Shown one piece after another: positions 1 through 7,793 of a stretch of DNA of 64,000 bases; position 1 is the first letter of the stretch, and each line of letters starts with the position of its first letter. The translations under genes were made by a program, and so were the position numbers. Origin of the DNA: Lachnospiraceae bacterium (lineage in GTDB: Bacteria > Bacillota > Clostridia > Lachnospirales > Lachnospiraceae); assembly GCA_015057825.1 (NCBI GenBank), contig SVDN01000003.1, positions 85,175 to 149,174 on the forward strand. Reading direction: 5' to 3'. A model generated the notes under the pieces. The model saw only the letters and a list, made by a program, of their open reading frames with translations, was not told where the DNA came from and made no database searches.

Positions 1-2
1 TT

Positions 3-779
3 ACCGGCAATAAATTCGAATTCAGAATGGTAGGTTCATCGGATTCCGTTGCGGAATCAACCACTGTTTTAAATGCTCTTGCGGCTGAAAGCTTTTGTGA
101 AATCGCAGATGAACTTGAAAAAGCGGCAAACGTGCAAGAAGCGGAAAAGATAGCAAAAGAAATTATAGTTAAACTTGCAAAAGACCACAGAAGAATACTT
201 TTCAGTGGAAACGGTTATTCAAAAGAGTGGGTTGAAGAGGCTGTTAAGCGCGGTCTTCCGAACATCACAAATATGGTGGATTCAATCGAGGCTCTTACAA
301 CCGACAAGTCCGTAAAACTTTTCGAAGAATTCGGCATTTATACAAGAAAAGAGCTTGAATCCCGTGCCGAAATCAAATACGAAATGTATTCGAAACAAAT
401 TAATATCGAAGCAAGAACAATGATAGACATTGCAAGTAAACATATTATTCCTGCCATTATTCAGGGAACTACGGAACTTGCTACATCCATAAATCAGGTA
501 GTTTCGGCAATCGGAGAAGAAATGGCAAGTACACAAAAAGAGATTCTCTACGAAATGTCCGCAAACCTTACGGATTCGAAGGTTGCTTTGGAAAACTTAA
601 GCGATCTTGCGGATAAAGCAAGCGCTATGAACTATGGCAAGGAAATGGCAGTATTTTACAGAGATAAGGTTATTCCTGCAATGAACGAACTTAGAAGCAA
701 TATAGATGCGGCCGAGATGATAGTAAGCAAATCAACATGGCCGATGCCGTCATACGGTGATTTGATTTTTGAAGTGTAG
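3..779 (+). CDS. glnN: Type III glutamine synthetase, C-terminal part (5' end outside window)
   Basis: This is the last 258 codons of glutamine synthetase III, which makes glutamine from glutamate, ammonia and ATP in the cytoplasm. The frame is already open at base 3 and reads TGNKFEFR just before the first internal ATG, a stretch expected in the GSIII catalytic core, so that ATG at 27 is internal and the gene begins before the window. The protein ends MPSYGDLIFEV, close to the usual GSIII terminus, and the long helical tail with NIEARTMIDIASKHIIPA is typical of GSIII and absent from GSI. Nine bases separate it from the response regulator at 788. The family call is strong; the missing catalytic N-terminal half cannot be judged. 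Confidence 0.88.
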   Translation, partial: TGNKFEFRMVGSSDSVAESTTVLNALAAESFCEIADELEKAANVQEAEKIAKEIIVKLAKDHRRILFSGNGYSKEWVEEAVKRGLPNITNMVDSIEALTTDKSVKLFEEFGIYTRKELESRAEIKYEMYSKQINIEARTMIDIASKHIIPAIIQGTTELATSINQVVSAIGEEMASTQKEILYEMSANLTDSKVALENLSDLADKASAMNYGKEMAVFYRDKVIPAMNELRSNIDAAEMIVSKSTWPMPSYGDLIFEV

Positions 780-787
780 GTAAATAT

Positions 788-1453
788 ATGTTAGTTTATG
801 TTGTTGAGGATGATGAGAATATAAGAGAGATAGAAAGTTATTCCCTTACGAAAAACGGTTTTGAAGTGAGGGAGTTTTCCGACGGGGAAAATCTGCTTAA
901 TGAGTGTCTTGATTTAAGGCCGAATCTTATCATTCTTGACATTATGCTTCCGGGAAAAGATGGGCTCAGTCTTTTGAAGGAGTTAAGAGAAAATAAGGAT
1001 TTGTCCACAATTCCCATTATGCTTATAAGCGCCAAATCATCTGAAATAGATAAGGTTAAGGGTCTGGATATGGGCGCGGATGATTATCTTACAAAACCAT
1101 TTGGCACAATGGAGCTTGTATCAAGGGTAAATGCGCTTTTAAGACGTTTTAAAAACGATGAGAAATCAGATTGCAGTTATAGGGAAATTTCCATCGACGA
1201 TGCCAAGAGAAGTGTAACGGCTTTCGGTAAAAGCATTGATTTAACCTTTAAAGAATATGAACTTTTGAAATATTTTATAGCAAATTCTCAAAAGGCTCTT
1301 TCGAGAGATAAGCTTCTTGAGGCTGTTTGGGGATATGATTTTGCGGGAGAGTCAAGAACGGTGGATATGCACATAAAAACTCTCAGACAAAAACTCGGAG
1401 ATGCGGGAACTTACATTAAAACAGTAAGAAACGTGGGATATATTTTGGAATAA
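788..1453 (+). CDS. OmpR/PhoB-family response regulator
   Basis: Cytoplasmic two-component response regulator of 221 residues, the normal length for the OmpR/PhoB class. The N-terminal receiver domain shows the acidic pair EDDE (about residues 7-10), the phospho-acceptor aspartate in LIILDIMLPGKDG (about residue 51) and the conserved lysine in TKPFG (about 102). The C-terminal winged-helix DNA-binding domain (about 125-221) includes LTFKEYELLKYF and RTVDMHIKTLRQKLG. Its stop codon overlaps the start of the histidine kinase by one base (TAATG), so the two are co-translated. The pairing resembles PhoP-PhoR in Firmicutes, but nothing nearby shows the signal; a link to glnN through the 9-base gap is only positional. 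Confidence 0.9.
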   Translation: MLVYVVEDDENIREIESYSLTKNGFEVREFSDGENLLNECLDLRPNLIILDIMLPGKDGLSLLKELRENKDLSTIPIMLISAKSSEIDKVKGLDMGADDYLTKPFGTMELVSRVNALLRRFKNDEKSDCSYREISIDDAKRSVTAFGKSIDLTFKEYELLKYFIANSQKALSRDKLLEAVWGYDFAGESRTVDMHIKTLRQKLGDAGTYIKTVRNVGYILE

Positions 1454-2358
1454 TGAAAAAAAGAGGCATAACAATCTACATTTTTTCTTTAATAACAGCC
1501 GGTATAGCAATTGCGGTACTAACAATGCTTATGTGGGGTGAAATTGTTGACAAACCCATAAGGTATATTGCTGCGGTTGTTATTATTATTGTGATTTCAC
1601 AGCTTGTGGCTCACATTGCCGTAAGACGGAGTCTGCTTCCCATTATAAAATCCATGAATGAACTTGACATAGCCACCATAAAAATGCGTCAGGAGTTTTC
1701 CGCAAACGTTTCACACGAGCTTAAAACCCCTTTGACGGCTATTTCGGGATATGCGGAACTTATTGAAGAGGGCATGGATGATGAAGAAAAAAGGAAAGAA
1801 TTTGCCGGGAAAATAAAAAAAGAATCCGCAAGACTTTTAAGACTTATTAATGATATTATCAGGATTTCAGAGCTTGACGAAACCGAAAAACTTTTGGAAT
1901 TCGAAAAAATAGATTTGTTCAAAATCATACAGGATTGTATGGATGGTTTGGAAGCATCTGCGGGGGAAAACAATATCAAGCTGATTCTTGACAGACTGCC
2001 TGTGGGAAGTTTATCCATCAAGGCGGATGAATCTTCCATCCACGAACTAATATATAATCTAATTGACAATGCCATAAGATACAACAAGCCGGAAGGCGAA
2101 GTTCATGTGGGGTTGAAAAAACAAGACGGAAAAATCATTCTTTATGTTTCGGATACGGGAATAGGGATTCCTAAGCAGTACAGGGAAAGAATATTTGAAA
2201 GGTTCTTTCGCGTGGATAAGAGTCGTTCCAGAAAAACCGGCGGAACGGGACTCGGTCTTTCAATCGTAAAGCATATCGCAATAATGCATAAAGCCGAAAT
2301 AAAAGTTGAAAGTGTTGAAAATGAAGGAACAACAATAAGCGTAAGCTTTAAAGAATAA
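1453..2358 (+). CDS. Membrane sensor histidine kinase, partner of the upstream response regulator
   Basis: Sensor kinase of 301 residues that should phosphorylate the response regulator at 788. Two transmembrane helices (about 7-27 and 36-56) are separated by only a few residues, so there is almost no extracytoplasmic sensor. This suggests intramembrane sensing or a protein partner. The HisKA box FSANVSHELKTPLTAISGY (histidine near residue 87) is followed by a HATPase_c domain with the N box (NLIDNAIRYNK), G1 (DTGIGIP), F box (ERFFRVDKSRSRKTGG) and G2 (GTGLGLSIVK). The start ATG overlaps the regulator's TAA by one base. It is shorter than PhoR-type kinases because PAS and Cache domains are missing. 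A strong intrinsic terminator follows at 2361. Confidence 0.9.
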   Translation: MKKRGITIYIFSLITAGIAIAVLTMLMWGEIVDKPIRYIAAVVIIIVISQLVAHIAVRRSLLPIIKSMNELDIATIKMRQEFSANVSHELKTPLTAISGYAELIEEGMDDEEKRKEFAGKIKKESARLLRLINDIIRISELDETEKLLEFEKIDLFKIIQDCMDGLEASAGENNIKLILDRLPVGSLSIKADESSIHELIYNLIDNAIRYNKPEGEVHVGLKKQDGKIILYVSDTGIGIPKQYRERIFERFFRVDKSRSRKTGGTGLGLSIVKHIAIMHKAEIKVESVENEGTTISVSFKE

Positions 2359-2360
2359 CA

Positions 2361-2395
2361 CCAAAAAAGGATACCGAGTAGGTATCCTTTTTTGG
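2361..2395. terminator. Intrinsic terminator after the two-component operon
   Basis: A 15-bp perfect stem (CCAAAAAAGGATACC and its complement) around a 5-base loop GAGTA. The T run forms part of the right arm and the A run part of the left arm, so it could stop transcription from either side. Confidence 0.85.
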
Positions 2396-2429
2396 TTGTG
2401 GTTTGTTAATGTTTAAATAAAAGGGAGGG

Positions 2430-2494
2430 TTATGTAAGTTTCCTTACATAAGTATGAAAAAAGTTTTCATATAAGAAACAACTTCCTTGTTTCT
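2430..2494. repeat. Three short perfect stem-loops in a row
   Basis: In the 216-base gap between convergent genes three separate hairpins follow one another: TTATGTAAG/CTTACATAA (2430-2451), TATGAAAA/TTTTCATA (2453-2471) and AGAAACAA/TTGTTTCT (2474-2494). Stems are 8-9 bp with no mismatch and loops are 3-5 bases. None has the GC-rich stem plus T-tract of a terminator. No ORF is seen here. The function is unknown; possibilities are a mobile-element scar, a small RNA or 3' processing signals for the minus-strand operon. Confidence 0.5.
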
Positions 2495-2611
2495 ATGTTT
2501 CCATTTTATTTGCAAATAGTGAAATAAAAATGTTCTAATTGTGAAAGCTTTTAGAATTAAGTTTTAAAAAAGTGTGAACACGTATAGCGTTTTAAAACTT
2601 TTCCTGCGGTT

Positions 2612-3463
2612 TTAAAAACTACGTCCACCGCCTCCGTGACTGATTCCGCCGCTGCTCATATGGGACGAACCGCCGTGACTTCCGCCGCTTCCGCTATCGA
2701 TATGTCTCGTAACAGTATGTCGACCCAGGAAGACATCGCTTTGATGTTTCACGGAAAAAGAATTCTTAGCCATATAAGTAGAGCTGCCGGCAGTCATTTT
2801 AGGCCTCCTTGCAAAAGCAATTATCAGGACAATTATAAGAGCAATGCCTGCTGCTAAAGGAAGGGAAACATAAGGCTTTCTAAAATAGGATGCGGCACTG
2901 TCCGGATTGGAATCGCCAAAAACAGGGGATAACCAATCGGATTGCGGACGGCTGTTTTCATAATCCGAATAGTTAACATCGTCGTATTTTGATGAAGTAT
3001 ATGCCTCAATTGAAGCATCCAAAAATGCAAGGCAAGCATCTTTATATTCTTCGTCATCCATGTATTCAAATACTTGATCCAAAATCACTTCGATTTCAAC
3101 ATCATTGATTTCGGCAAGAGCGGATCCTACTGTGTTTATATAAACCTTGCGATTGTCAAAATCCATTAAAAGCATGATTCCGGAATGGTTTTCATCGTAG
3201 CCGAAACCGCCTTCATCGTAGAAATCATCGGAATATTGAACCTCGTCTTTACCTTGCGTGTTGTTTGTCGTAACAAAGACAAAATCAAGGCCGTAAGCAT
3301 CGTTTCTTGCTTTGAAAGCATTTGTGATTTCTTCTTCTTCGCTGCTTGTTAAAACATCTGCATAGTCAAAGACTTTTTGAGCGTCCTTGTCAAAGGCGCA
3401 AAGGCTTAAAAACATGCATATCAGGAGGCTTGAAATAATTGAAAAACGTATAAATTTTTTCAT
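2612..3463 (-). CDS. TPM-domain membrane protein (YgcG-like) with glycine/serine tail
   Basis: Exported membrane-anchored protein of 283 residues. It starts with a signal peptide (MKKFIRFSIISSLLICMFLS), then a TPM domain (about 30-160: VFDYADVLTSSEEEEI, GIMLLMDFDNRKVYINTVG), a linker, one transmembrane helix (about 203-220, LAAGIALIIVLIIAFARR) and a flexible tail rich in Gly, Ser and His ending GGGGRSF. TPM domains occur in proteins linked to membrane-protein repair and weak phosphatase activity, but the molecular role is not settled. The start overlaps the upstream zinc-ribbon gene by four bases (ATGA), so the two are co-translated and probably act together at the membrane. Confidence 0.8.
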   Translation of the reverse strand: MKKFIRFSIISSLLICMFLSLCAFDKDAQKVFDYADVLTSSEEEEITNAFKARNDAYGLDFVFVTTNNTQGKDEVQYSDDFYDEGGFGYDENHSGIMLLMDFDNRKVYINTVGSALAEINDVEIEVILDQVFEYMDDEEYKDACLAFLDASIEAYTSSKYDDVNYSDYENSRPQSDWLSPVFGDSNPDSAASYFRKPYVSLPLAAGIALIIVLIIAFARRPKMTAGSSTYMAKNSFSVKHQSDVFLGRHTVTRHIDSGSGGSHGGSSHMSSGGISHGGGGRSF

Positions 3464-4524
3464 CCGAAAATACCTCCTATCAATGTAAATACGCCGAACA
3501 GAACGGCTGTAGCCACAGCAAAAAACCCAAAGGCTTTTGCTTTGGAAACAGGAAGGTAACCCACAATTTTTCCCGTTTGTCCGTTTAAAGTAAAACTATA
3601 ATCTTTATCCATATAGCGGTAGTTTAAAACCCAAACCGGAAACATGGTGTAATGGGCATCGTTTCTGATTAAGTTTGTTTGCGAATTGATAATATTTACG
3701 GTATTGTAGCCTACAATTGAAGAACGAGCCGCATCCATTATATATTCGCCGACTCTTTTTTCGACTCTCGGAGCCAATTGGTCGCGGTCGTAGTTGTATT
3801 TTTCCGCATAAAAACCGGAAAGATATGGCATTTCGAATTTGGTCATTTCTTCGTAATTGAAAGGCTCCATCATATCCATAACATCATCCGGCATTTTTTC
3901 GGATGCATCTGCGGGAACCTTAAAATAATCGGCACACACATCCCTTGTTACACGGAAATTATCGGTATGAATATATTCGGTGTTTCCGCGTCTTTCGTGA
4001 TGAACTCTGGTACAATGAGCGGTAATATCCGCTTCGGCATCATAATCGTAAATCCAAAATGGCACGTAAATGCCGGTGATTTTTTCTATAACAGTGCGGG
4101 AACGAAAAAGAGACGGTGTAAAGAGTCCTTTCTTTGTCCAGGCTTTGTACATTTCAACGGCTTGTTCCTTACTTATTTTAAAAGGAATAATGGCATCGGG
4201 GGTTTTTAGACCTTCGACTCTGTCTTTTAAAATGCTTGGATTTCCGCAGAAACTGCAAAATGTAGCGGCTGTGTGAGCATCGCAAAGAACCTCGGCGCCA
4301 CAGCTTGGGCATTTGTAAACTTGAAAATCTTGCGTCGCATCTCTGTCTGTGAATTCTCCTGATGTGTTAACTTGTTCACTGTTGTTTTGATCTGTGTCTT
4401 TGTAAAGGGCATCAAGCTCTTCCACACTAAGAAAAGTATCGCAGTGACTGCAGTGCATTTTTTGAGAGACGGAATCGAATTCCATTGCGGCGCCGCAACC
4501 CGGACACTTGTAATTTCTAACCAT
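3460..4524 (-). CDS. Double zinc-ribbon membrane protein, partner of the TPM protein
   Basis: A 354-residue protein with two zinc ribbons near the N-terminus: CPGCGAAMEF...HCSHCDTF (residues 7-32) and CPSCGAEVLC...FCSFCGNP (about 74-98). A long soluble middle (about 105-310) contains IYVPFWIYDYDAEADI, and one hydrophobic helix lies at the very end (about 327-352). The layout matches TFIIB-type zinc-ribbon proteins of Clostridia that sit beside TPM or SPFH genes. No enzymatic motif is visible. It is the first gene of a minus-strand pair, overlapping the TPM gene by four bases, with a clear ribosome site (AGGAGGACTGAC) before the ATG. Function unknown; a membrane-stress or chaperone-adaptor role is inference from the pairing. 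Confidence 0.75.
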   Translation of the reverse strand: MVRNYKCPGCGAAMEFDSVSQKMHCSHCDTFLSVEELDALYKDTDQNNSEQVNTSGEFTDRDATQDFQVYKCPSCGAEVLCDAHTAATFCSFCGNPSILKDRVEGLKTPDAIIPFKISKEQAVEMYKAWTKKGLFTPSLFRSRTVIEKITGIYVPFWIYDYDAEADITAHCTRVHHERRGNTEYIHTDNFRVTRDVCADYFKVPADASEKMPDDVMDMMEPFNYEEMTKFEMPYLSGFYAEKYNYDRDQLAPRVEKRVGEYIMDAARSSIVGYNTVNIINSQTNLIRNDAHYTMFPVWVLNYRYMDKDYSFTLNGQTGKIVGYLPVSKAKAFGFFAVATAVLFGVFTLIGGIFG

Positions 4525-4609
4525 GTCAGTCCTCCTATTTCGTATTTATACAGTACAATAATAACACAGAAAACACGCTTTCGCACTGTTAAAAATAATA
4601 GTGGCGGAC

Positions 4610-4638
4610 TTGACTATGAGATGATATTTTAATATGAT
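4610..4638 (+). promoter_or_regulatory. Sigma-A type promoter for the cyclophilin gene
   Basis: TTGACT (4610-4615), a 17-base spacer and TATGAT (4633-4638). The -10 box covers the in-frame ATG at 4634, so that ATG cannot be the translation start. This supports the ATG at 4682, which has AAAGGAGATTAGC upstream. Confidence 0.7.
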
Positions 4639-4681
4639 TAAAAAATCCGAAGGAAATAAAAAAAGAAAAAGGAGATTAGCA

Positions 4682-5203
4682 ATGGCACAAAATCCAATTG
4701 TTACATTTGAAATGGAAAACGGAGATATTATGAAAGCCGAGCTTTACCCGGAAATAGCTCCGAATACTGTTAATAATTTTATAAGTCTTATTAATAAAGG
4801 TTTTTATGACGGACTTATTTTTCACAGAATAATTCGCGGTTTTATGATTCAGGGCGGAGACCCTTTGGGAAACGGAACAGGTGGTCCGGGATATGAAATA
4901 GACGGTGAATTTTCATCAAACGGTTTTAAAAACGACTTAAAACACGAAGCAGGCGTCCTTTCCATGGCAAGAGCTATGGACCCTAATTCCGCAGGTTCCC
5001 AGTTCTTTATCATGCATCAAACAAGTCCTCACCTTGACGGCGAGTACGCAGCATTCGGTAAAGTTATCGAAGGGCTTGATATTGTTGATAAAATTGCATG
5101 TGTTGAAACAAACATGTTTGATATGCCTGTTGAAAAACAGCAGCTTAAAAAAGTCAGTGTCGAAACATTCGGCGAAAACTATGATGAGCCAAAAACACAC
5201 TAA
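4682..5203 (+). CDS. Cyclophilin-type peptidyl-prolyl cis-trans isomerase
   Basis: Small cytoplasmic cyclophilin of 173 residues that interconverts cis and trans peptidyl-proline bonds. Core motifs are present in order: FHRIIRGFMIQGGDP (catalytic Arg in HRIIRGF), GTGGPGYEI, MARAMDPNSAGSQFFI and LDGEYAAFGKVIEG. No signal peptide is seen. An upstream in-frame ATG at 4634 lies inside the -10 box, so 4682 is taken as the start. The gene stands alone with its own promoter and terminator; the terminator stem lies inside the end of the convergent nuclease gene. Confidence 0.92.
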   Translation: MAQNPIVTFEMENGDIMKAELYPEIAPNTVNNFISLINKGFYDGLIFHRIIRGFMIQGGDPLGNGTGGPGYEIDGEFSSNGFKNDLKHEAGVLSMARAMDPNSAGSQFFIMHQTSPHLDGEYAAFGKVIEGLDIVDKIACVETNMFDMPVEKQQLKKVSVETFGENYDEPKTH

Positions 5204-5213
5204 ATATCAAATT

Positions 5214-5804
5214 TTACTGCGCCCACAAACCAAGGTGGGCGCTTTTTGATTCTTCTTCAAAGCTCTTAAAAAGCTCTGCGTATTTTGTATCCGGCGCATA
5301 TTCTTTGGCATTTGCATAGCCGTTTAATAAAATAATGGCATTGAGCATTTTGGCTCTGATTTCAGATTCGTCGTTTACGTCTTCCGGCTCTTCAAGCCAA
5401 ACGTAGCGCAGGTATCTGTCGTATTTGTCCACATCCGAAACATCCGTCTGAAGATAAATGGTATCTCCTTTTTTTATGAGAGATTTTGTATAGTCGCTTG
5501 CTTTTGCACCTTCTTTTGTGTTTCTGTCCGCATCGTAGGCAACACTTTCCGGACAATCAATACCTATAAGTCTGACTTTCTTTTTGTAATTTTCGTATTC
5601 AACCCATATGGTATCGCCGTCGGTGACTTTGGTTACGGTTACTTCAACAAGTTTTGTTTTGCCCGAAATATCGCCGTTTGGGTTTTTGGTGCCGAAGGTG
5701 GCGAATTTGACGAGACAGATGATAATAATTGCTATAATAACAGCAAGTATCAGAACCTTTTTGAATGATATATCCGATAAAATGAGTTTTTCCTTTAATT
5801 TCAT
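5214..5804 (-). CDS. Membrane-anchored staphylococcal-type nuclease (SNase/TNase fold)
   Basis: A 196-residue thermonuclease-family protein. One hydrophobic helix near the N-terminus (about 17-36, VLILAVIIAIIIICLV) acts as an uncleaved anchor, so the nuclease should face outside. The SNase domain (about 55-196) shows VTDGDTIWV, RLIGIDCPE (catalytic Arg and Asp), KEGAKASDYTK and YDRYLRYVWL (second catalytic Arg). The family cuts DNA and RNA using calcium. The start at 5804 was chosen over an ORF extension to 5897 because GGGAG sits eight bases before it and homologues begin near the anchor helix. Single gene; its last codons double as the terminator of the cyclophilin gene. Confidence 0.85.
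   Translation of the reverse strand: MKLKEKLILSDISFKKVLILAVIIAIIIICLVKFATFGTKNPNGDISGKTKLVEVTVTKVTDGDTIWVEYENYKKKVRLIGIDCPESVAYDADRNTKEGAKASDYTKSLIKKGDTIYLQTDVSDVDKYDRYLRYVWLEEPEDVNDESEIRAKMLNAIILLNGYANAKEYAPDTKYAELFKSFEEESKSAHLGLWAQ
5219..5247 (+). terminator. Cyclophilin terminator lying inside the convergent nuclease CDS
   Basis: GCGCCCAC (5219-5226), an 8-base loop, GTGGGCGC (5235-5242) and TTTTT. On the other strand the same bases encode the last codons of the nuclease (S-A-H-L-G-L-W-A-Q). Confidence 0.85.
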
Positions 5805-5932
5805 GATTTTTACTCCCTTAAAAACTAATGAACAATAGCTGTAAAGCTTTATTGAGTATAGCACATTTTGAAGGTGATGATAAGTGACTTGAGCCATAAA
5901 AAAATAGCTTTAAATTATTTTTAACAAAGTGC

Positions 5933-5961
5933 TTGAAAATCTTTTTATGATGTTGTATAAT
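5933..5961 (+). promoter_or_regulatory. Promoter for tRNA-Gln
   Basis: TTGAAA (5933-5938), 17-base spacer, TATAAT (5956-5961), about 30 bases before the mature 5' end of the tRNA. Confidence 0.75.
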
Positions 5962-5990
5962 TTGCTTTGTCGCTACGGAGTAAGACATAT

Positions 5991-6062
5991 TGGCCCATCG
6001 CCAAACGGTAAGGCACTGGACTCTGACTCCAGCATTTCAAGGTTCGAATCCTTGTGGGCCAG
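5991..6062 (+). tRNA. tRNA-Gln (anticodon CTG)
   Basis: A 72-nt cloverleaf. The acceptor arms TGGCCCA (5991-5997) and TGGGCCA (6055-6061) pair with one G-T wobble, followed by discriminator G. The anticodon stem CTGGA/TCCAG holds loop CTCTGAC, giving anticodon CTG. The T arm reads AAGGTTCGAATCCTT. The D-arm start ATCGCCAAACGGTAAGGCA is typical of bacterial tRNA-Gln. CCA is not encoded. Confidence 0.95.
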
Positions 6063-6065
6063 TTA

Positions 6066-6096
6066 AAGGGAGCTGAATTGACAGCTCCCTTATTTT
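6066..6096 (+). terminator. Terminator after tRNA-Gln
   Basis: AAGGGAGCTG/CAGCTCCCTT perfect 10-bp stem with a 6-base loop, followed by ATTTT. Confidence 0.85.
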
Positions 6097-6130
6097 GTAT
6101 CATAGATTTGTATAGTGAAGGGGGATGTCC

Positions 6131-6847
6131 ATGTTTACTTATCAAACGGAAGTTAAATATTCGCAAATCGATTCGGATGCCTTAATGACTTTAACGGCAA
6201 TGGTTGATGATATACAAAATTGCAGCACCATGCATGTTGCAAAGCGCGGAATGCCAACCATGAGACTTAGAGAAGAATTTAATCAGGCATGGATATTAAA
6301 CTCTTGGCAAATTGTAATAGACAGAAGGCCGAGTTTGGGAGAAAAAATTGATGTTTCCACAATACCTTACGAATTTAAGGGAGGCTGCGGATTCAGAAAC
6401 TTCCTTATAGAAGACGAAAACAAAGAAAAAATAGTTAAAGTCAACTCGGTTTGGACATTGATAAATGCCGAAACGGGTTTTCCCATGCGCGTCTCGGATG
6501 CAGCAAAAACGGGGATTGAGCTTGACGAAAAACTCGATATGGAATATCTTCCGAGAAAAATAGATCTTCCCGACACGCAGTTTGAAAAGAAAGATGTTTT
6601 GAAGGTCAGAAGATATCAGCTTGATACCAACAATCATGTGAATAATGCAAGATATATCGATATGGCTCTTGACTATATTCCGGAAGAAGCAGACATTTCA
6701 ATGCTCAGAGTTCAATACAACCTTCCGGCCAGAAAAAATGATAATATAGTAGTAAAGACAGCCAAAGAAAACAATGCATATTATGTGCTTTTGGAAAATG
6801 AGCAAGGTGAACTGTTTGTAAGTCTGGAGTTTACCGAAAGGATTTAA
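6131..6847 (+). CDS. Acyl-ACP thioesterase (FatA/FatB family)
   Basis: A 238-residue double hot-dog thioesterase that releases free fatty acids from acyl-ACP in the cytoplasm. Visible family features are the opening TYQTEVKYSQIDSDA, the first hot-dog repeat ending in SVWTLINAETGFPMR, and the catalytic stretch YQLDTNNHVNNARYIDMALD in the second repeat, with the Asn and His of NNHVNN. The length matches bacterial FatA-like enzymes. An ATG six bases upstream (6125) touches the GGGG run directly, so the ATG at 6131 has the better ribosome-site spacing. The CvfB-like gene follows after four bases, so the two are probably one operon. Confidence 0.85.
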   Translation: MFTYQTEVKYSQIDSDALMTLTAMVDDIQNCSTMHVAKRGMPTMRLREEFNQAWILNSWQIVIDRRPSLGEKIDVSTIPYEFKGGCGFRNFLIEDENKEKIVKVNSVWTLINAETGFPMRVSDAAKTGIELDEKLDMEYLPRKIDLPDTQFEKKDVLKVRRYQLDTNNHVNNARYIDMALDYIPEEADISMLRVQYNLPARKNDNIVVKTAKENNAYYVLLENEQGELFVSLEFTERI

Positions 6848-6851
6848 GTAT

Positions 6852-7685
6852 ATGTCAGTTATCGAAGTAGGAAAAAAATTAAGTTTAAATGTAATAGAAA
6901 AAGTGGATTTCGGTGTTTATTTGGGAACCAAGGACGAAAAAGTTCTGCTTCCTAAAAAGCAAGTGCCGAAAGACATTGAAATAGGCGATGCCATAGAGGT
7001 ATTTATTTACCGAGATTCGGAAGACCGTCTTATCAGCACCACAAGTATGCCGACTGTTATGCCCGGGGGACTTGGACTTTTAAAAGTAAAATCCGTAACA
7101 AAAATCGGTGCATTTTTGGAATGGGGCTTGGAAAAAGACATTTTGCTTCCATACAAACAGCAAAGCGGCACGGTAGAACAGGGAAAGTCTTATCTTGTGA
7201 CTGTATATGTTGATAAAAGCAATCGTCTTTGCGCTTCCATGAAGATTGACAAACTTTTAAAAGTGGCGGAAGAGTACGAAAAAGATGATGAAGTAAGCGG
7301 TACGGTTTACGAAGTGAGCGATAGATTCGGAGCCTTTGTGGCTGTGGACAACAGATTTTACGGACTTATTCCGAAAAGAGAGGTCTTTGGCATAAAAGAA
7401 GGCGATGTTGTTAAGGCAAGAGTTACTTCCGTAAGAGAAGACGGAAAGCTCAATTTAAGTATTGTCAAAAAAGCATACCTGCAAATGGAGGATGATGCAA
7501 AAAAAGTATTGGAAGGCATAATGGAATATGAAGGTGAGCTTCCTTATGATGATAAGGCAGCCCCTGAAACCATAAAAAAAGACTTTAACATGAGTAAAGC
7601 AGCCTTTAAGAGAGCGGTTGGACGCTTGCTTAAGGAGAAAAAAATAGAGTTTGTTGAGGGGGAAATTCACCTTGTACGTAAATAA
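6852..7685 (+). CDS. CvfB-like S1-domain RNA-binding protein
   Basis: A 277-residue protein with three S1-like OB folds and a C-terminal winged helix, the plan of CvfB/YitL. S1 repeats fall near 5-65 (VDFGVYLG), 70-135 (TKIGAFLEWG) and 145-215 (SDRFGAFVAV...LIPKREVFGIKEGDVV). The winged helix, with DFNMSKAAFKRAVGRLLKEKKI, lies at about 235-275. In Staphylococcus CvfB affects virulence gene expression; the biochemical role is RNA binding. It follows the thioesterase gene by four bases. Sixty bases downstream the next promoter begins. Confidence 0.85.
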   Translation: MSVIEVGKKLSLNVIEKVDFGVYLGTKDEKVLLPKKQVPKDIEIGDAIEVFIYRDSEDRLISTTSMPTVMPGGLGLLKVKSVTKIGAFLEWGLEKDILLPYKQQSGTVEQGKSYLVTVYVDKSNRLCASMKIDKLLKVAEEYEKDDEVSGTVYEVSDRFGAFVAVDNRFYGLIPKREVFGIKEGDVVKARVTSVREDGKLNLSIVKKAYLQMEDDAKKVLEGIMEYEGELPYDDKAAPETIKKDFNMSKAAFKRAVGRLLKEKKIEFVEGEIHLVRK

Positions 7686-7709
7686 ATTATAAAATTTATA
7701 TTAATTTTA

Positions 7710-7738
7710 TTGTATTAATAATAGTTTTAGGGTAAAAT
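7710..7738 (+). promoter_or_regulatory. Promoter for the TraX-like gene
   Basis: TTGTAT (7710-7715), 17-base spacer, TAAAAT (7733-7738). The untranslated leader carries a small inverted repeat TAGGTA/TACCTA (7751-7772). Confidence 0.55.
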
Positions 7739-7793
7739 ATACTGGCTATATAGGTAATTAGCATACTACCTAAAACAATGTTAGGGGATAATA

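Noticed and set aside
4634..5203. Cyclophilin with a basic N-terminal extension from ATG 4634
   Set aside because: The ATG is inside the -10 box and the residues (KKSEGNKKRKRRL) do not match the family.
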